The position numbers and the translations under genes are program-made. The notes below the pieces were generated by a model. It did not search any database, was not told the DNA's origin, and worked only from the letters and a program-made list of their open reading frames with translations. Shown here piece by piece: positions 56,601 to 64,000 of a stretch of 64,000 bases of DNA. Every line of letters begins with the position of its first letter. Within the stretch, counting starts at the first letter, position 1. The DNA is from Bathymodiolus brooksi (lineage: Eukaryota > Mollusca > Bivalvia > Mytilida > Modiolidae): contig OY804579.1 of assembly GCA_963680875.1 (NCBI GenBank), forward strand, positions 22,677,804-22,741,803. Reading direction: 5' to 3'.

Positions 56601-59600
56601 TACCAAGAAACAATGTGAGAAATTTGATTGAGTCTATGCCGAGGAGGTGCAGAGCAGTGTTGGCCGCGTGTGGTGGTCATGCACGGTACTGACTTTAATG
56701 TGATCAGAAGTGTGCTAAACTGTGATAAACTGACTTTTTCTTACTTATCCTCTGAAGTATGGACTGTTAATTGTTCAATAATATCAGAGTCGATATCTAA
56801 AAGATTAACTGAACAATTTTGATTTAAAATGAATGTATTAAAATACATAAAATCCGCTTATGCGTTTCTTTTTTTGCAGAGTGTATATATAATATATATA
56901 TATACGTCTGAAAATTAAACCAAACAGTGTTAGAATTAGACTTTAGAGCTGTCAGATTGTTGTTCTTCCCTCGACGGGATTTTAACCCACACCATTGATA
57001 CACTGCAGCACCATTCGCTTAGTCTTATGTCCAGCCCACTCTACCACATCTGCTTCTTAAAAGAAGGAGCCTTAATAATATATATATATATAGCTTTCGA
57101 AATGTATATACAGTTATTATTGTTAAACAGGTATATAAAGAAAACATCACAATTCATGTTACTTTTCAATTAAAGTATTCCATGTTTATCACAAAAAATG
57201 TGCCTTATAAGTTTTCACATTCATGTTTCCTTTAGCAATGAAAACAAACTCATTTATAACATGCTTGAATCATATTTAGGTATGAAAGATTCAATAATTT
57301 GAAGAAGGCTAACCCCAGCGTGAAAACTAGCATTGCAGTAGGTGGTTGGAATTTGGGCTCCGCGCCATTTACACGCATGGTGGCTACTGCTGCTAGTAGA
57401 CAAGAGTTTGCCACATCCACCGTGAAGTTCTTACGTGATCACAACTTTGATGGCCTTGACCTTGATTGGGAATATCCAGCCAATCGTGGAAGTCCTCCAG
57501 GAGACAAACAGAAATTCGCTCTATTATTAGAGGTAGTATCAGTAACAACATTAATACATTTTCTCTTTGCTGGTATAAAGTACATATTGCTTACCGATTT
57601 TGGGCACTGTTAAAGTATTTCGATTTTATCATGGACGAATAATAGGACACCTGTTGTCTGATCTTCAAAATATTATCAATTACATGTATAACAGTGTTTG
57701 ATAGAAGAGGAAATAACTTCAACGATAATGTTTGTTAATGTTTCAGCTCTTTTAAGGAGGAACTTAAGACCAAAGAAATAATAAAATAAGATAATTATTG
57801 CTTTAATCACAAACGCAATGATTCAACTTTATTTTGAAAATGTGCTTCAACTACCTATGCGACCAATACCGATCACCACTAAAGTTGTGAGTTCGAATTC
57901 GTTCATGGCAAGGTGCACTTGATAAAAAAAATATGTGCTAAAGTTTGTGACTTGCTACAGGTCGGTTGTTTTCTCTGGGTACTCTGGTTTCCTCCACCAA
58001 TTAAACTGACCGTCATGATATTACTGAAATATTGTTGAAAGTGGCGTTAAACACCATAACTCTTAAATATTATTGTTACTAAGAAACATTGTATATTACG
58101 TTTCTGACTTTGCTTTATATATTAGAATAGTCAAGGTATTTATTTTAGGTATTTATCATTAGATATAATAAATAAATATTGTACGGTTTTGATTTTTAAA
58201 ATGCATTTTCCCTCCAATTTCAAGACACTTCGAAGAGAATTCGAAGCTGAGGCCCAAAGATCAGGGAAACCTAGGCTGCTACTTTCGGCTGCTACCGCAG
58301 CGGGTAAGGAGAAGATAGATTCTGCTTATGACATTGCAGCAATGGTTAAGTAAGTATTTTGAAAATGTCGTTGACGTTCAAGGAAAGTTTGAAGACACCA
58401 AAGGGGTAACAAAAAGTCGTAAATGGAAGAAGTACAGAACAAACAATGACCAAAAGAAAAAGTAAAAAAGGACAGACAAACAATCATCTACAAAACAGTA
58501 CATATAAAGCAAAAGATCGAGCAGCCTGAACTGCACTATCAACCACTCCACATGTGACGGCCGTCTAGTTACTGGTAAGAAGAGTTTGAAGATACCAAAG
58601 GGTAATCCGTAAATTTGAAAAGGACAGAAAACACAATGGCCATACGAAACGGAACAAAAGGACAAATAACGATCTGCGAAACACAACACAGAAAACTAAA
58701 TATTGAGTAACAAGCGAGGGTTAACTCAGGTGCTCCGGAAGGGTAGCAACTCCTGCTCCACTAGTGTCACCCGTTGTATTACTCTAGTTAAAACCCCGAC
58801 ACCAACACCACTTGATACGGAAATCGAATATCGTTTTTATGCGAAAATCACATCACGGAACTAAAAACAATGATTCTAAGATTATTATCACGCAAATTAT
58901 CAAAGCAGTACTTAACGTTTGACCAATTTTCTTCTTTTATTCTTTAAGAGAATACTGAACATACGTACATGAACACATTTCAGGAATTTAGACATGATAA
59001 ACTTGATGACGTATGATTTACATGGAAGCTGGGAATCTAAAACCGGTCATAATGCTCCTCTGTATAAACATGCTGGTGAAACAGGAGATGACGCTACCCT
59101 CAATGTTGTAAGTATATAATAATGTTTGTTTATTATTGTCAAATAAGAAAATGGCAGCAGAGATGAATTAAATTTGCTATGGTAATTAAATTTCAAAGGA
59201 TTGTATCCTTTTCTTGCAAACTTCTAAGGCTGAAGAAATAACACCATCAATTTGGAGTACTGTAATTGAACGTAAAAAGGCGATTTCGATGTGTTATTTC
59301 ATATAAGATCTAACAGACTTTGTCAAACATATTTTCGTAAAGAAAACCTCAAATATGTTCTTTTTTATTAAAGATCTTTCTTTAGCATTCATGTATTAAT
59401 TGTACAATATCTTAATAATATCTAACGAAGGAGGGGCAATTAAGGGTCGATAGAATGACAATGACGTTAGGACACAATTTGATTATCAAAGTATATAAGA
59501 AGAGTTTGAAGATACCAAAGGGGTAATCAGAATCCGTAGATCGAAGAAGAACAGACAGCACAATGGCCAAAAGAAAAAGTACAAAAGAACAAACACGATC

Positions 59601-62600
59601 ACCAAAACATATATATAAAAGTAAAGATCAAGTAACACGAACACCACTAAAAATCGGGGGTGAACTCATGTGCTCCGGAAGGGTTATCAGTTCATGCTCC
59701 ACTAGTGACACCCGTCGTGTTAATCTAGTTACAAATCCGGTTATAAGTCATGAACGAGGAAAGAACCAGGAAGTGTTTACAACAAATGGAACATATCCGT
59801 GGTTATTTGTGACACAGATATTCCATAACGGGTCAACTAAGTTAAACAATACTATTCTTACTATAGTCTGTTTGTATTTTCAATCAACGACTTTGGACTG
59901 ATTGTATTCTGGAATTTGGTAAATATGCTTCTAAGGTTACAATTTTTAGATATATTCTTGTCACCTTTAATACTATGGTCCACTGGACTATATCTGCAAG
60001 ATGATGGTAAAATATGCACAAAATGTACAATTATAACCAATTTTGTCATGTCTGAGTGATCATTTCATGATTCGTGAAGCTATGAGTTCGAATCCCGTCC
60101 AAGCGAGGTGTACTCGATACAACATTATGTGATCAAGTTTGTCAGCAACCTGCGAAATGTCGGTGGTTTTCTATGGGTACTCCGGTTTCCTCCAACAATA
60201 AAACCGACCACCACGATATAACTGAAATATAGTTGAAAGTGGCATTAAACACAATAACCCCTCTCTAATTTTGATGGTTTGTCTACTTGTACCAAGTCTG
60301 AGTTATCATTTCAGGATTGGGCTGCATCTTATTACGTTAAAAAGGGTGTACCACCAGAAATGATGAATATAGGAATGGGAGTGTACGGGCGTAGTTTTAC
60401 CTTATCAAATCCAAGCAATCACGATGTTGGTGCACCTACTAGAGGAGCTGGTGACAGTGGACAATTCACTAGAGAAAAGGGCTTTGTCTCTTATTATGAG
60501 GTAATTACAGTAGTACAATACAATGATAGATAATTTCTAGGAGTTGTTTGTAAAATAATTAAAACATTAATTTTGTTCTTCTAGTCAATTTATTTTATTT
60601 CTTGTTTTCCAAATTCAAAATATTGTTAATTGGCTTAATTGATCTTAATTGATATGTAAATTTAAAGTTATACATGTTGAATGTCACCGTTGGATCTATT
60701 GAATCAATGATTTTATTCCCCTAAACTATACATATCACACAGTTAAAGTAAGAAATACATAAATAAACATATAATAAAGTAAGTGTGTTAGAGCAAGTAA
60801 AACAAAGGGGTTAAAAAGATAGACAAGGTAACCTGAGGGAAGTGATCATTAGTGATCATTAGTTTTAATAAAAATTACATCATTTCGAAACTGTAAATTT
60901 CAATACTAAATATATCTAGCAAACCATGTCAGTGTTGAAACACCCTCTGGGATCAATAGTCTACCAGCAGAGGTATCGATCTAATGATAGCAATATTATT
61001 GATGCGAAAAAAACTGATGATGTCAATGAAAAGTGTATATGTGGTCGATCATTCTAATCGTAATATTTGTTTCTGCATGTTAATAAATGGGAGCTTTCAT
61101 ATCGACCATGGTCAGATCATCTATCTGGAAAAAGTATGTCCGGTCCAAAAAGGACATCGACAAGTAACACTTGGAAATAGCAAAGAATTTATCTGAAAAT
61201 GTAAGACGTTCCTGCTTCACTAGAAATACCGGTTTTCATGTGTGGCACAGATTTTCAAAAATGGCCAAACAAGTCAAAATGGCGGCCGTAAAAATTTCAA
61301 AGTGATAATGTCAATGTCAAAATTAGCATTAGAAACCATTAGCTCAGTAGCATACATTTTAGCAGCAACTATCAATCATGAAAAAGAGGTACAAGCTCTG
61401 AAATATCGTATGAACTGAGAGGAAATGCTATGTTAGTTGCATAATATTATCTACATAATTACACCTTATATAAGAATCCTGGATTTTGATTGGTTAATAG
61501 CCAGTGTATTTTCCGTATATTTTCATATTTAGGATTAATTTCGTTCATTTTTACTGCTTTTATTTGCATGATGATTTAACTTTTTTCCCTTTATGCCGTG
61601 GTATTTGCGAAAACGTATTTCACTTTTATACCCTCGCGTGCATCAAACAGCTAGATTCATTCGGAATATTTCTTCTTGACCTTTATACGTAAGGTAACGT
61701 GAGCAATCAAATTTGAAATCCGGAAGTGTTCCGATATAAACATATTTCACTTTTTTACCCTCGTTTGCTTACAACCGCCAAATCTTTCGGAATACCCATA
61801 AATAATAACAAAAATAAAAGTTTTTCAAACGGTTTAAAACAAATTAAAACGTTCCTGAAACAAACAATAAAAACAGAATATTCCTGAAAACGACAAGTAA
61901 AAGGTATTATGATATTTATTTAGCCAGTGTTCTAAATAATATTCGGTGTAATTAAACAATTAAACAGATATATCATATTGGGAGGGGTATTTGCGAAAAA
62001 TACTAGTCTTGAAGAAATGGAGAAGACCTGGTCATTGCCAAATACTGTTTTCATTTAGGGAGTATTCGAAAACATTAAGAGGATACGTTTTCGCTGCAAA
62101 TATTGCATTAAATATTGTTATGGGATGTAACAAAATGTCATGATGATGTAACAATGACCTATACCGTTTAGGGAAATATGATCAGGTTCTATTCAGACAC
62201 GATAAGATGTTACTAAGCAAGCTATGTTTCGTCAATACAAGCGAAGACAAACAATAATCTACTCTGTCACCTTAGTAACCCACTAGAAAAACAATAATCT
62301 ACACTGTCACATTAGTAACCCAGTAGACAAACAATAGTATACTCTGTCACCTTAGTAACCCAGTAGACAAACAGTAATCTACTCTGTCACCTTAGTAACC
62401 CAGTAAACAAATATAACCGTAAAATGACGACAACGATACTGGCATGAACGTACAACGTCAAATAATAATATAGCTGTCATCAAGTTGTTTGTAGAACACC
62501 ATACATTACATATTGACGTCGACATATAATTTGCTGAATCTTCTGCTTCAAGAGAGTAAAACATACATTTCGGTAACAACTGTATGCAATTTATATTAGA

Positions 62601-63989
62601 GTTGAAGAACATTTATTTTTTATATCTTGCAGTTGAATTTGAGATTCCTTAACAAACATTAATATCACTTGTTATATATTCCACTAGATTTGTAAAATGT
62701 TGAAGACTGGAGGAAAAAAATATTACATCGACGACCAGAAGGTTCCATATGTTGTCAAAGGATCGCAATGGGTCGGCTACGATGACAAAGATAGTTTAAA
62801 AACAAAGGTGAAATCATCTTTTGAATGAGGGAATAATGCATTTACTTTGGTCTGCTTACCAAGTCTAAAAGTCCTCACGCATTTAAAACAGAAACTATCA
62901 CTGAATTCAATCTTATATATTTGAACTCAACAGCATTCTTTTTACCGTTTAGGGTGGGGGTTATTGATACCTATACCCCATAATCATTGTATGTGTACCG
63001 CTATCTTATTGTTATAATGAGGGTGCGGTGAGAGAGACGGGAGGTAGTCGTGGTCGTAATCGTATGATAGGTGGATTTTCAAATACCTATGACATCAGTA
63101 CATATAACCATTAAAGTTGTGAGGTCAAATCCCGCCCATGGTGAGGTGTACACGAAACAACAATGCATGATAAAGTTTGTGGGTGATTTGTGGCAGGTGA
63201 GCGGTTTTTCCCTGGGTAATCCGGTTTTCTCCACCAATGAAACTTACCATTACGATATAGCAAAAATATTGTTGCAAATGGTGCTAAAACACCATACCCC
63301 TAACCCATATTGAACTGGTAGACCAATAACATCATTTTCAATTTTGCTTTTATATTAAGATGTAATGTTTTTATATGCGAGCGAAGCGAACTCTTTATGG
63401 TAACAAACATGTATCAATGTAATATTGCTATTTTCAAATTTCATTAAATCTCTTCTGAGAAGAATTTTTTTTTCTGCGCGGAAGTTAGCATTAGAGACTA
63501 GATTCGACCATAAGAAAGTCGTCCCCAATATATCTCGGCGCAAACAATCTCGACACTATTTTGATGCACTGGATGAGGTGAAATGGGCAGATAATTTTCA
63601 GATTCGCTAGCATTCATGGCCGTGCCTGTTTCATATTATATGAGAATCGGAATAGCATATAAATGTCATATTGAACTGGATTTTGTCGATATATCTTAAT
63701 GAGGTAGTCCAATTATATATGAGAAAAACATGATATTCGATGTATATTCGCCATAAAGAAAATCATATTTCGTTAGCTCCATAATTAACATAAAGTACAC
63801 TACGCTTACTTAATTTAATTTTTTCCCTCTGTCTTAGGTACAATATGTAAAACAACATCATTTTGGAGGAACCATGGTATGGGCGTTAGATCTTGATGAT
63901 TTCAGTGGATCATGTGGAGAAGGAAAATATCCACTTCTAAATGCAATTAAAGATGAACTTGATAATAACAGCGGAACCAATGTACAACC
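44606..63989 (+). CDS. Chitinase with two tandem GH18 domains, 3'-incomplete (16 exons, 824 codons in window)
   Basis: Exons 44606-44660, 45503-45686, 45860-46112, 46793-46917, 47612-47735, 48937-49122, 51700-51819, 52938-53089, 54328-54458, 55107-55290, 57280-57532, 58225-58349, 58984-59107, 60315-60500, 62688-62807 and 63838-63989 join in phase. Signal peptide 1-18; GH18 domain 1 about 20-395 with AVGGW, D137/D140/D142/E144 (DGLDLDWE), [14 protein letters not shown] and [14 protein letters not shown]; Thr/Gln/Pro-rich linker about 396-443; GH18 domain 2 from 444 with D562/D565/D567/E569. Both active sites look complete, so chitin hydrolysis outside the cell is likely. Exon 9 ends in phase 1 and domain 2 starts with an exon needing phase 1; no second signal exon lies between, so this is one gene rather than two (inference). 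The exon-16 donor at 63990 shows it continues; a further linker, CBM14 or third domain may follow. Confidence 0.88.
44770..44950 (-). mobile_element. Retroelement 3'-end fragment related to family E
   Basis: GAGAAAACCGAAGGGGCAAT to GGTGAACCCAGGTGCTCACG, antisense; intron 1 of GH18 gene 2. Confidence 0.5.
45285..45462. repeat. (CAAA)n low-complexity tract
   Basis: Includes an uninterrupted (CAAA)n run at 45337-45362. Counterpart in copy 2 at 54955-55065. Confidence 0.9.
45503..45686 (+). CDS. GH18 gene 2, domain 1, exon 2
   Basis: Acceptor CCTCTGTAG, donor GTAAGT. Encodes [13 protein letters not shown] and [14 protein letters not shown], the first two GH18 strands. Confidence 0.93.
45860..46112 (+). 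CDS. GH18 gene 2, domain 1, exon 3 (catalytic DGLDLDWE)
   Basis: Acceptor ACATTTAG, donor GTAGTA. Encodes [10 protein letters not shown] and [11 protein letters not shown] with all acidic residues, including the catalytic E144. Confidence 0.95.
46430..46637 (+). mobile_element. MetaSINE in intron of GH18 domain 1
   Basis: GTGAGTTCGAATTCGTTCAT, TCTCCTGGTACTCTGGTTTC, GGCGTTAAACACCATAAC; same site as 57855 in copy 2. Confidence 0.8.
46793..46917 (+). CDS. GH18 gene 2, domain 1, exon 4
   Basis: Acceptor ATTTCAAG, donor GTAAGT. Encodes [20 protein letters not shown], the strand with the LSAA motif common in GH18. Confidence 0.92.
46945..47375 (-). mobile_element. Two retroelement tails, family E, one inserted in the other
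   Basis: The first copy (AGTTTGAAGACAGCAAAGGG) is interrupted at about 47135 by a second that restarts with AGAAGAGTTTCAGGATACCA. Shared with 58383-58810. Confidence 0.65.
47612..47735 (+). CDS. GH18 gene 2, domain 1, exon 5
   Basis: Acceptor ATTTCAG, donor GTAAGT. Encodes [20 protein letters not shown], the MxYDxxG substrate strand followed by the usual hydrophilic loop. Confidence 0.94.
48125..48480 (-). mobile_element. Retroelement 3'-end copy, family E
   Basis: AGTTTGAAGATACCAAAGGG, CTCATGTGCTCCGGAAGG, CCATAACGGGTCAACTAAG. Counterpart at 59500. Confidence 0.75.
48690..48890 (+). mobile_element. MetaSINE in intron of GH18 domain 1
   Basis: ATGAGTTCGAATCCCGTCCA, TCGCCGGGTACTCCGGTTTC; counterpart at 60070. 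Confidence 0.8.
48937..49122 (+). CDS. GH18 gene 2, domain 1, exon 6
   Basis: Acceptor ATTTCAG, donor GTAATT. Encodes [20 protein letters not shown] then SF, and a Gly-rich insertion-domain loop ending SYYE. Confidence 0.94.
49335..49392 (-). mobile_element. Retroelement tail, family H fragment (copy 1 only)
   Basis: AGGGTAATAACAAAATTACC then GAACTCCGAACAATCTTAC is the reverse complement of the end of the element at 54560-54780. Absent from the matching place in copy 2 (about 60720). Confidence 0.6.
49455..50465 (+). repeat. Dispersed repeat A copy expanded into a 41-bp array (~23 units), copy 1 only
   Basis: Starts with the degraded element head (AACTATCATATCAAATTTAA, ACTCGTTTCTGG) and then repeats TAATTCAGATACGCTCATAG plus TCAAAAGATTGGAAAGCTAAA. 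Some units are shortened (GCTCAGCCAAGAGATTGG). Intron 6 of GH18 gene 2. Copy 2 lacks it (60780 joins the same flank, GAGCAAGTAAAACAAAGGGG). Confidence 0.93.
51254..51488. mobile_element. ~235-bp insertion private to copy 1, possibly a MITE
   Basis: Flanks CGTCAAATAATAAT and CAGCTGTCATCAAGTTG are joined in copy 2 near 62470 but separated here. The insert holds TTTCTCCCATTATT and, inverted, AATAATGGGAGAAG about 130 bp apart, and ATATTTCTCCACTCTCGAGA like the fold-back at 36700. Confidence 0.65.
51700..51819 (+). CDS. GH18 gene 2, domain 1, exon 7
   Basis: Acceptor CCTCTAG, donor GTGAAA. Encodes VCQMLKSGG and [18 protein letters not shown], the WVGYDD strand of GH18 chitinases. Confidence 0.93.
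52105..52375 (+). mobile_element. MetaSINE in intron of GH18 domain 1
   Basis: GTCGTAATCGTATGATAGTT head, GTGAGTTCGAATCACGCC box B, CGCTTTGGTAATCCGG body. Counterpart at 63045. Confidence 0.82.
52938..53089 (+). CDS. GH18 gene 2, domain 1, exon 8 (last strand)
   Basis: Acceptor GTCTTAG, donor GTAAGT. Encodes [20 protein letters not shown], the conserved eighth strand with the substrate-binding Trp. Confidence 0.94.
53640..53865 (-). pseudogene. Possible Crypton-type tyrosine recombinase fragment
   Basis: On the minus strand, 53835 to about 53755 reads [18 protein letters not shown] and, after a stop and a frame change, [14 protein letters not shown]. This resembles the N-terminal region shared by Crypton recombinases and their ZMYM/QRICH1 relatives (K-T-x-x-D-x-x-x-F then L-L-x-x-F-F). 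Short and broken; low confidence. The rest of this intron (53100-54320) is unassigned and is probably part of the same insertion. Confidence 0.35.
54328..54458 (+). CDS. GH18 gene 2, exon 9 (Thr/Gln/Pro linker)
   Basis: Acceptor TTCATCAG, donor GTATAA. Low-complexity [17 protein letters not shown] and similar, typical of O-glycosylated linkers between chitinase modules. Phase 1 at its end fits exon 10. Confidence 0.75.
54555..54785 (+). mobile_element. Retroelement 3'-UTR, family H
   Basis: GCCTGTACCAAGTCAGGGTC, then TTTTGACTTTCCCGTTGG and GTTCGGAGTTTGGTAATTTT, ending in TTATTACCC. I recognise this as a tail common in bivalve retroelements. It sits between the linker exon and domain 2. Confidence 0.5.
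54955..55066. repeat. (CAAA)n low-complexity tract
   Basis: Duplicate of the tract at 45285, marking the left part of block copy 2. Confidence 0.88.
55107..55290 (+). CDS. GH18 gene 2, domain 2, exon 10
   Basis: Near copy of exon 2 with the same acceptor context and length. By my hand count nine codons are replaced and three changed silently. Confidence 0.92.
55391..56883 (+). mobile_element. Tc1-like DNA transposon, private to copy 2
   Basis: TA on both sides (55389-55390, 56884-56885). Ends: TTCAAAAAAAGAAACGCATA on the left; on the right, reverse-complemented, TGCAAAAAAAGAAACGCATA. About 1493 bp. It lies in the intron between exons 10 and 11; the matching intron of copy 1 (45687-45859) has none, so insertion followed the duplication, or the element was lost from copy 1. 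Confidence 0.88.
55691..56689 (+). pseudogene. Tc1-like transposase remnant with many stops
   Basis: Opens [16 protein letters not shown] then [17 protein letters not shown] (helix-turn-helix). Further on [20 protein letters not shown] keeps the first catalytic Asp, and LFKQDNTRS keeps the second. The catalytic Glu codon of PDLNAIEHLW is TAA, a Trp codon nearby is TGA, and several frame changes occur. A different Tc1 lineage from the one at 40490. Confidence 0.85.
56903..57060 (-). mobile_element. tRNA-Ser/Leu-derived SINE, family D
   Basis: Third copy, next to the Tc1 right end. ACGTCTGAAAATTAAACCAA tail on plus and CCTCGACGGGATTTTAACCC; part of the D-arm region is deleted. Also only in copy 2. 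Confidence 0.7.
57280..57532 (+). CDS. GH18 gene 2, domain 2, exon 11 (catalytic DGLDLDWE)
   Basis: Near copy of exon 3. The catalytic motif is unchanged (E569). Replacements include D to N, M to L, R to H and G to R just after the motif. Confidence 0.94.
57850..58065 (+). mobile_element. MetaSINE in intron of GH18 domain 2
   Basis: Duplicate of 46430-46637. Confidence 0.8.
58225..58349 (+). CDS. GH18 gene 2, domain 2, exon 12
   Basis: Near copy of exon 4, with seven replaced codons by hand count, mostly on the charged helix before [10 protein letters not shown]. Confidence 0.92.
58383..58810 (-). mobile_element. Two retroelement tails, family E (duplicate of 46945)
   Basis: Same nested arrangement, second copy restarting near 58577. 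Confidence 0.65.
58984..59107 (+). CDS. GH18 gene 2, domain 2, exon 13
   Basis: Near copy of exon 5 with one replacement: MAYDLHG becomes MTYDLHG, the commoner family form. Confidence 0.93.
59500..59855 (-). mobile_element. Retroelement 3'-end copy, family E (duplicate of 48125)
   Basis: AGTTTGAAGATACCAAAGGG to CCATAACGGGTCAACTAAG. Less decayed than its twin in some places. Confidence 0.75.
60070..60260 (+). mobile_element. MetaSINE in intron of GH18 domain 2
   Basis: Duplicate of 48690-48890. Confidence 0.8.
60315..60500 (+). CDS. GH18 gene 2, domain 2, exon 14
   Basis: Near copy of exon 6 with seven replacements, including F to W at the second codon and changes in the insertion loop. Confidence 0.93.
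61200..62010 (-). mobile_element. ~800-bp insertion private to copy 2, including family E retroelement with RT remnant
   Basis: Copy 1 passes directly from AATTTATCTGAAAAATTTAT (50873) to GAAATGGAAAAGACCTGG; copy 2 is interrupted here. On the minus strand 61440-61350 reads [15 protein letters not shown], the RT C-terminal segment of family E, followed by its UTR. The right part (61440-62010) is unassigned. Confidence 0.6.
62243..62407. repeat. 40-bp tandem repeat, four units (copy 2 only)
   Basis: Unit AATAATCTACTCTGTCACCT plus TAGTAACCCAGTAGACAAAC. Copy 1 holds a single diverged unit near 51160. Confidence 0.9.
62688..62807 (+). CDS. GH18 gene 2, domain 2, exon 15
   Basis: Near copy of exon 7 (acceptor CCACTAG) with five replacements; [13 protein letters not shown] is kept. 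Confidence 0.92.
63040..63308 (+). mobile_element. MetaSINE in intron of GH18 domain 2
   Basis: Duplicate of 52105-52375, with GTGAGGTCAAATCCCGCC as a damaged box B. Confidence 0.8.
63838..63989 (+). CDS. GH18 gene 2, domain 2, exon 16 (last complete exon in window)
   Basis: Near copy of exon 8; [20 protein letters not shown] kept. Followed by donor GTAAGT at 63990, so coding continues outside the window. Confidence 0.92.
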
Positions 63990-64000
63990 GTAAGTAATTT

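Larger units (their letters stand above)
45503..63989 (+). repeat. Tandem duplication of a ~9.6-kb genic block (copy 1 45503-54458, copy 2 from 55107)
   Basis: Exons 2-8 and 10-16 align one to one, and introns align too, with the same SINEs (46430/57855, 48690/60070, 52110/63045) and retroelement tails (46945/58383, 48125/59500) at the same places. The repeats were therefore in place before duplication. The CAAA-rich tract before the first exon (45285-45460 and 54955-55065) is also shared, so the block probably begins upstream of it. Confidence 0.93.

Overview
The window looks like a piece of bivalve (or at least molluscan) nuclear genome. It is AT-rich, its genes are split into short exons by kilobase introns with GT/AG borders, and it is crowded with interspersed repeats. 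These include a tRNA-headed SINE whose body carries the MetaSINE signature (CTCCGGGTACTCCGG), known in bivalves as BivaMD-SINE. There is no operon, rRNA or CRISPR. The assignment to bivalves rests on recognition of repeats and families, not on a search.

Three protein genes can be assembled, all on the + strand. Every exon junction was checked for reading phase by hand. (1) 932-13105: a 12-exon gene for a 481-residue single-pass cadherin-like protein with signal peptide, two recognisable and further degenerate cadherin repeats, one transmembrane helix and a very short tail. One intron holds a 1.6-kb 24-bp minisatellite. (2) 23235-32896: an 8-exon gene for a 440-residue secreted GH18 chitinase-like protein. 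Its DxxDxDxE catalytic motif reads DGLDVNWE (Asp to Asn), it has no chitin-binding module and it ends in a charged tail. (3) 44606 to beyond the right edge: a GH18 chitinase with two consecutive GH18 domains, both with intact DGLDLDWE. They are joined by a Thr/Gln/Pro-rich linker exon in compatible phase. The second domain, introns and repeats included, is a recent tandem copy of a ~9.6-kb block.

Layout: 1-931 upstream sequence with a dispersed repeat; 932-13105 cadherin-like gene; 13106-23234 repeat-rich spacer with a 63-bp repeat array that has an almost continuous open frame (17186-17915); 23235-32896 GH18 gene 1; 32897-44605 repeat-rich spacer with a nearly complete but inactivated Tc1 transposon (40490-41812); 44606-64000 two-domain GH18 gene 2, whose introns carry a second dead Tc1 (55391-56883), SINEs, retroelement tails and a 41-bp satellite.

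The two GH18 genes share exon number, most exon lengths and intron phases, so they descend from one ancestral gene. Gene 1 may have lost or changed catalysis while gene 2 gained a second catalytic domain. The repeats inside both copies of the gene-2 block predate the duplication. The Tc1, the 41-bp satellite and several insertions are private to one copy and postdate it. I found no evidence for a wholly new molecular system; the most interesting objects are the expanding GH18 gene, its substituted neighbour and the coding-like 63-bp array.
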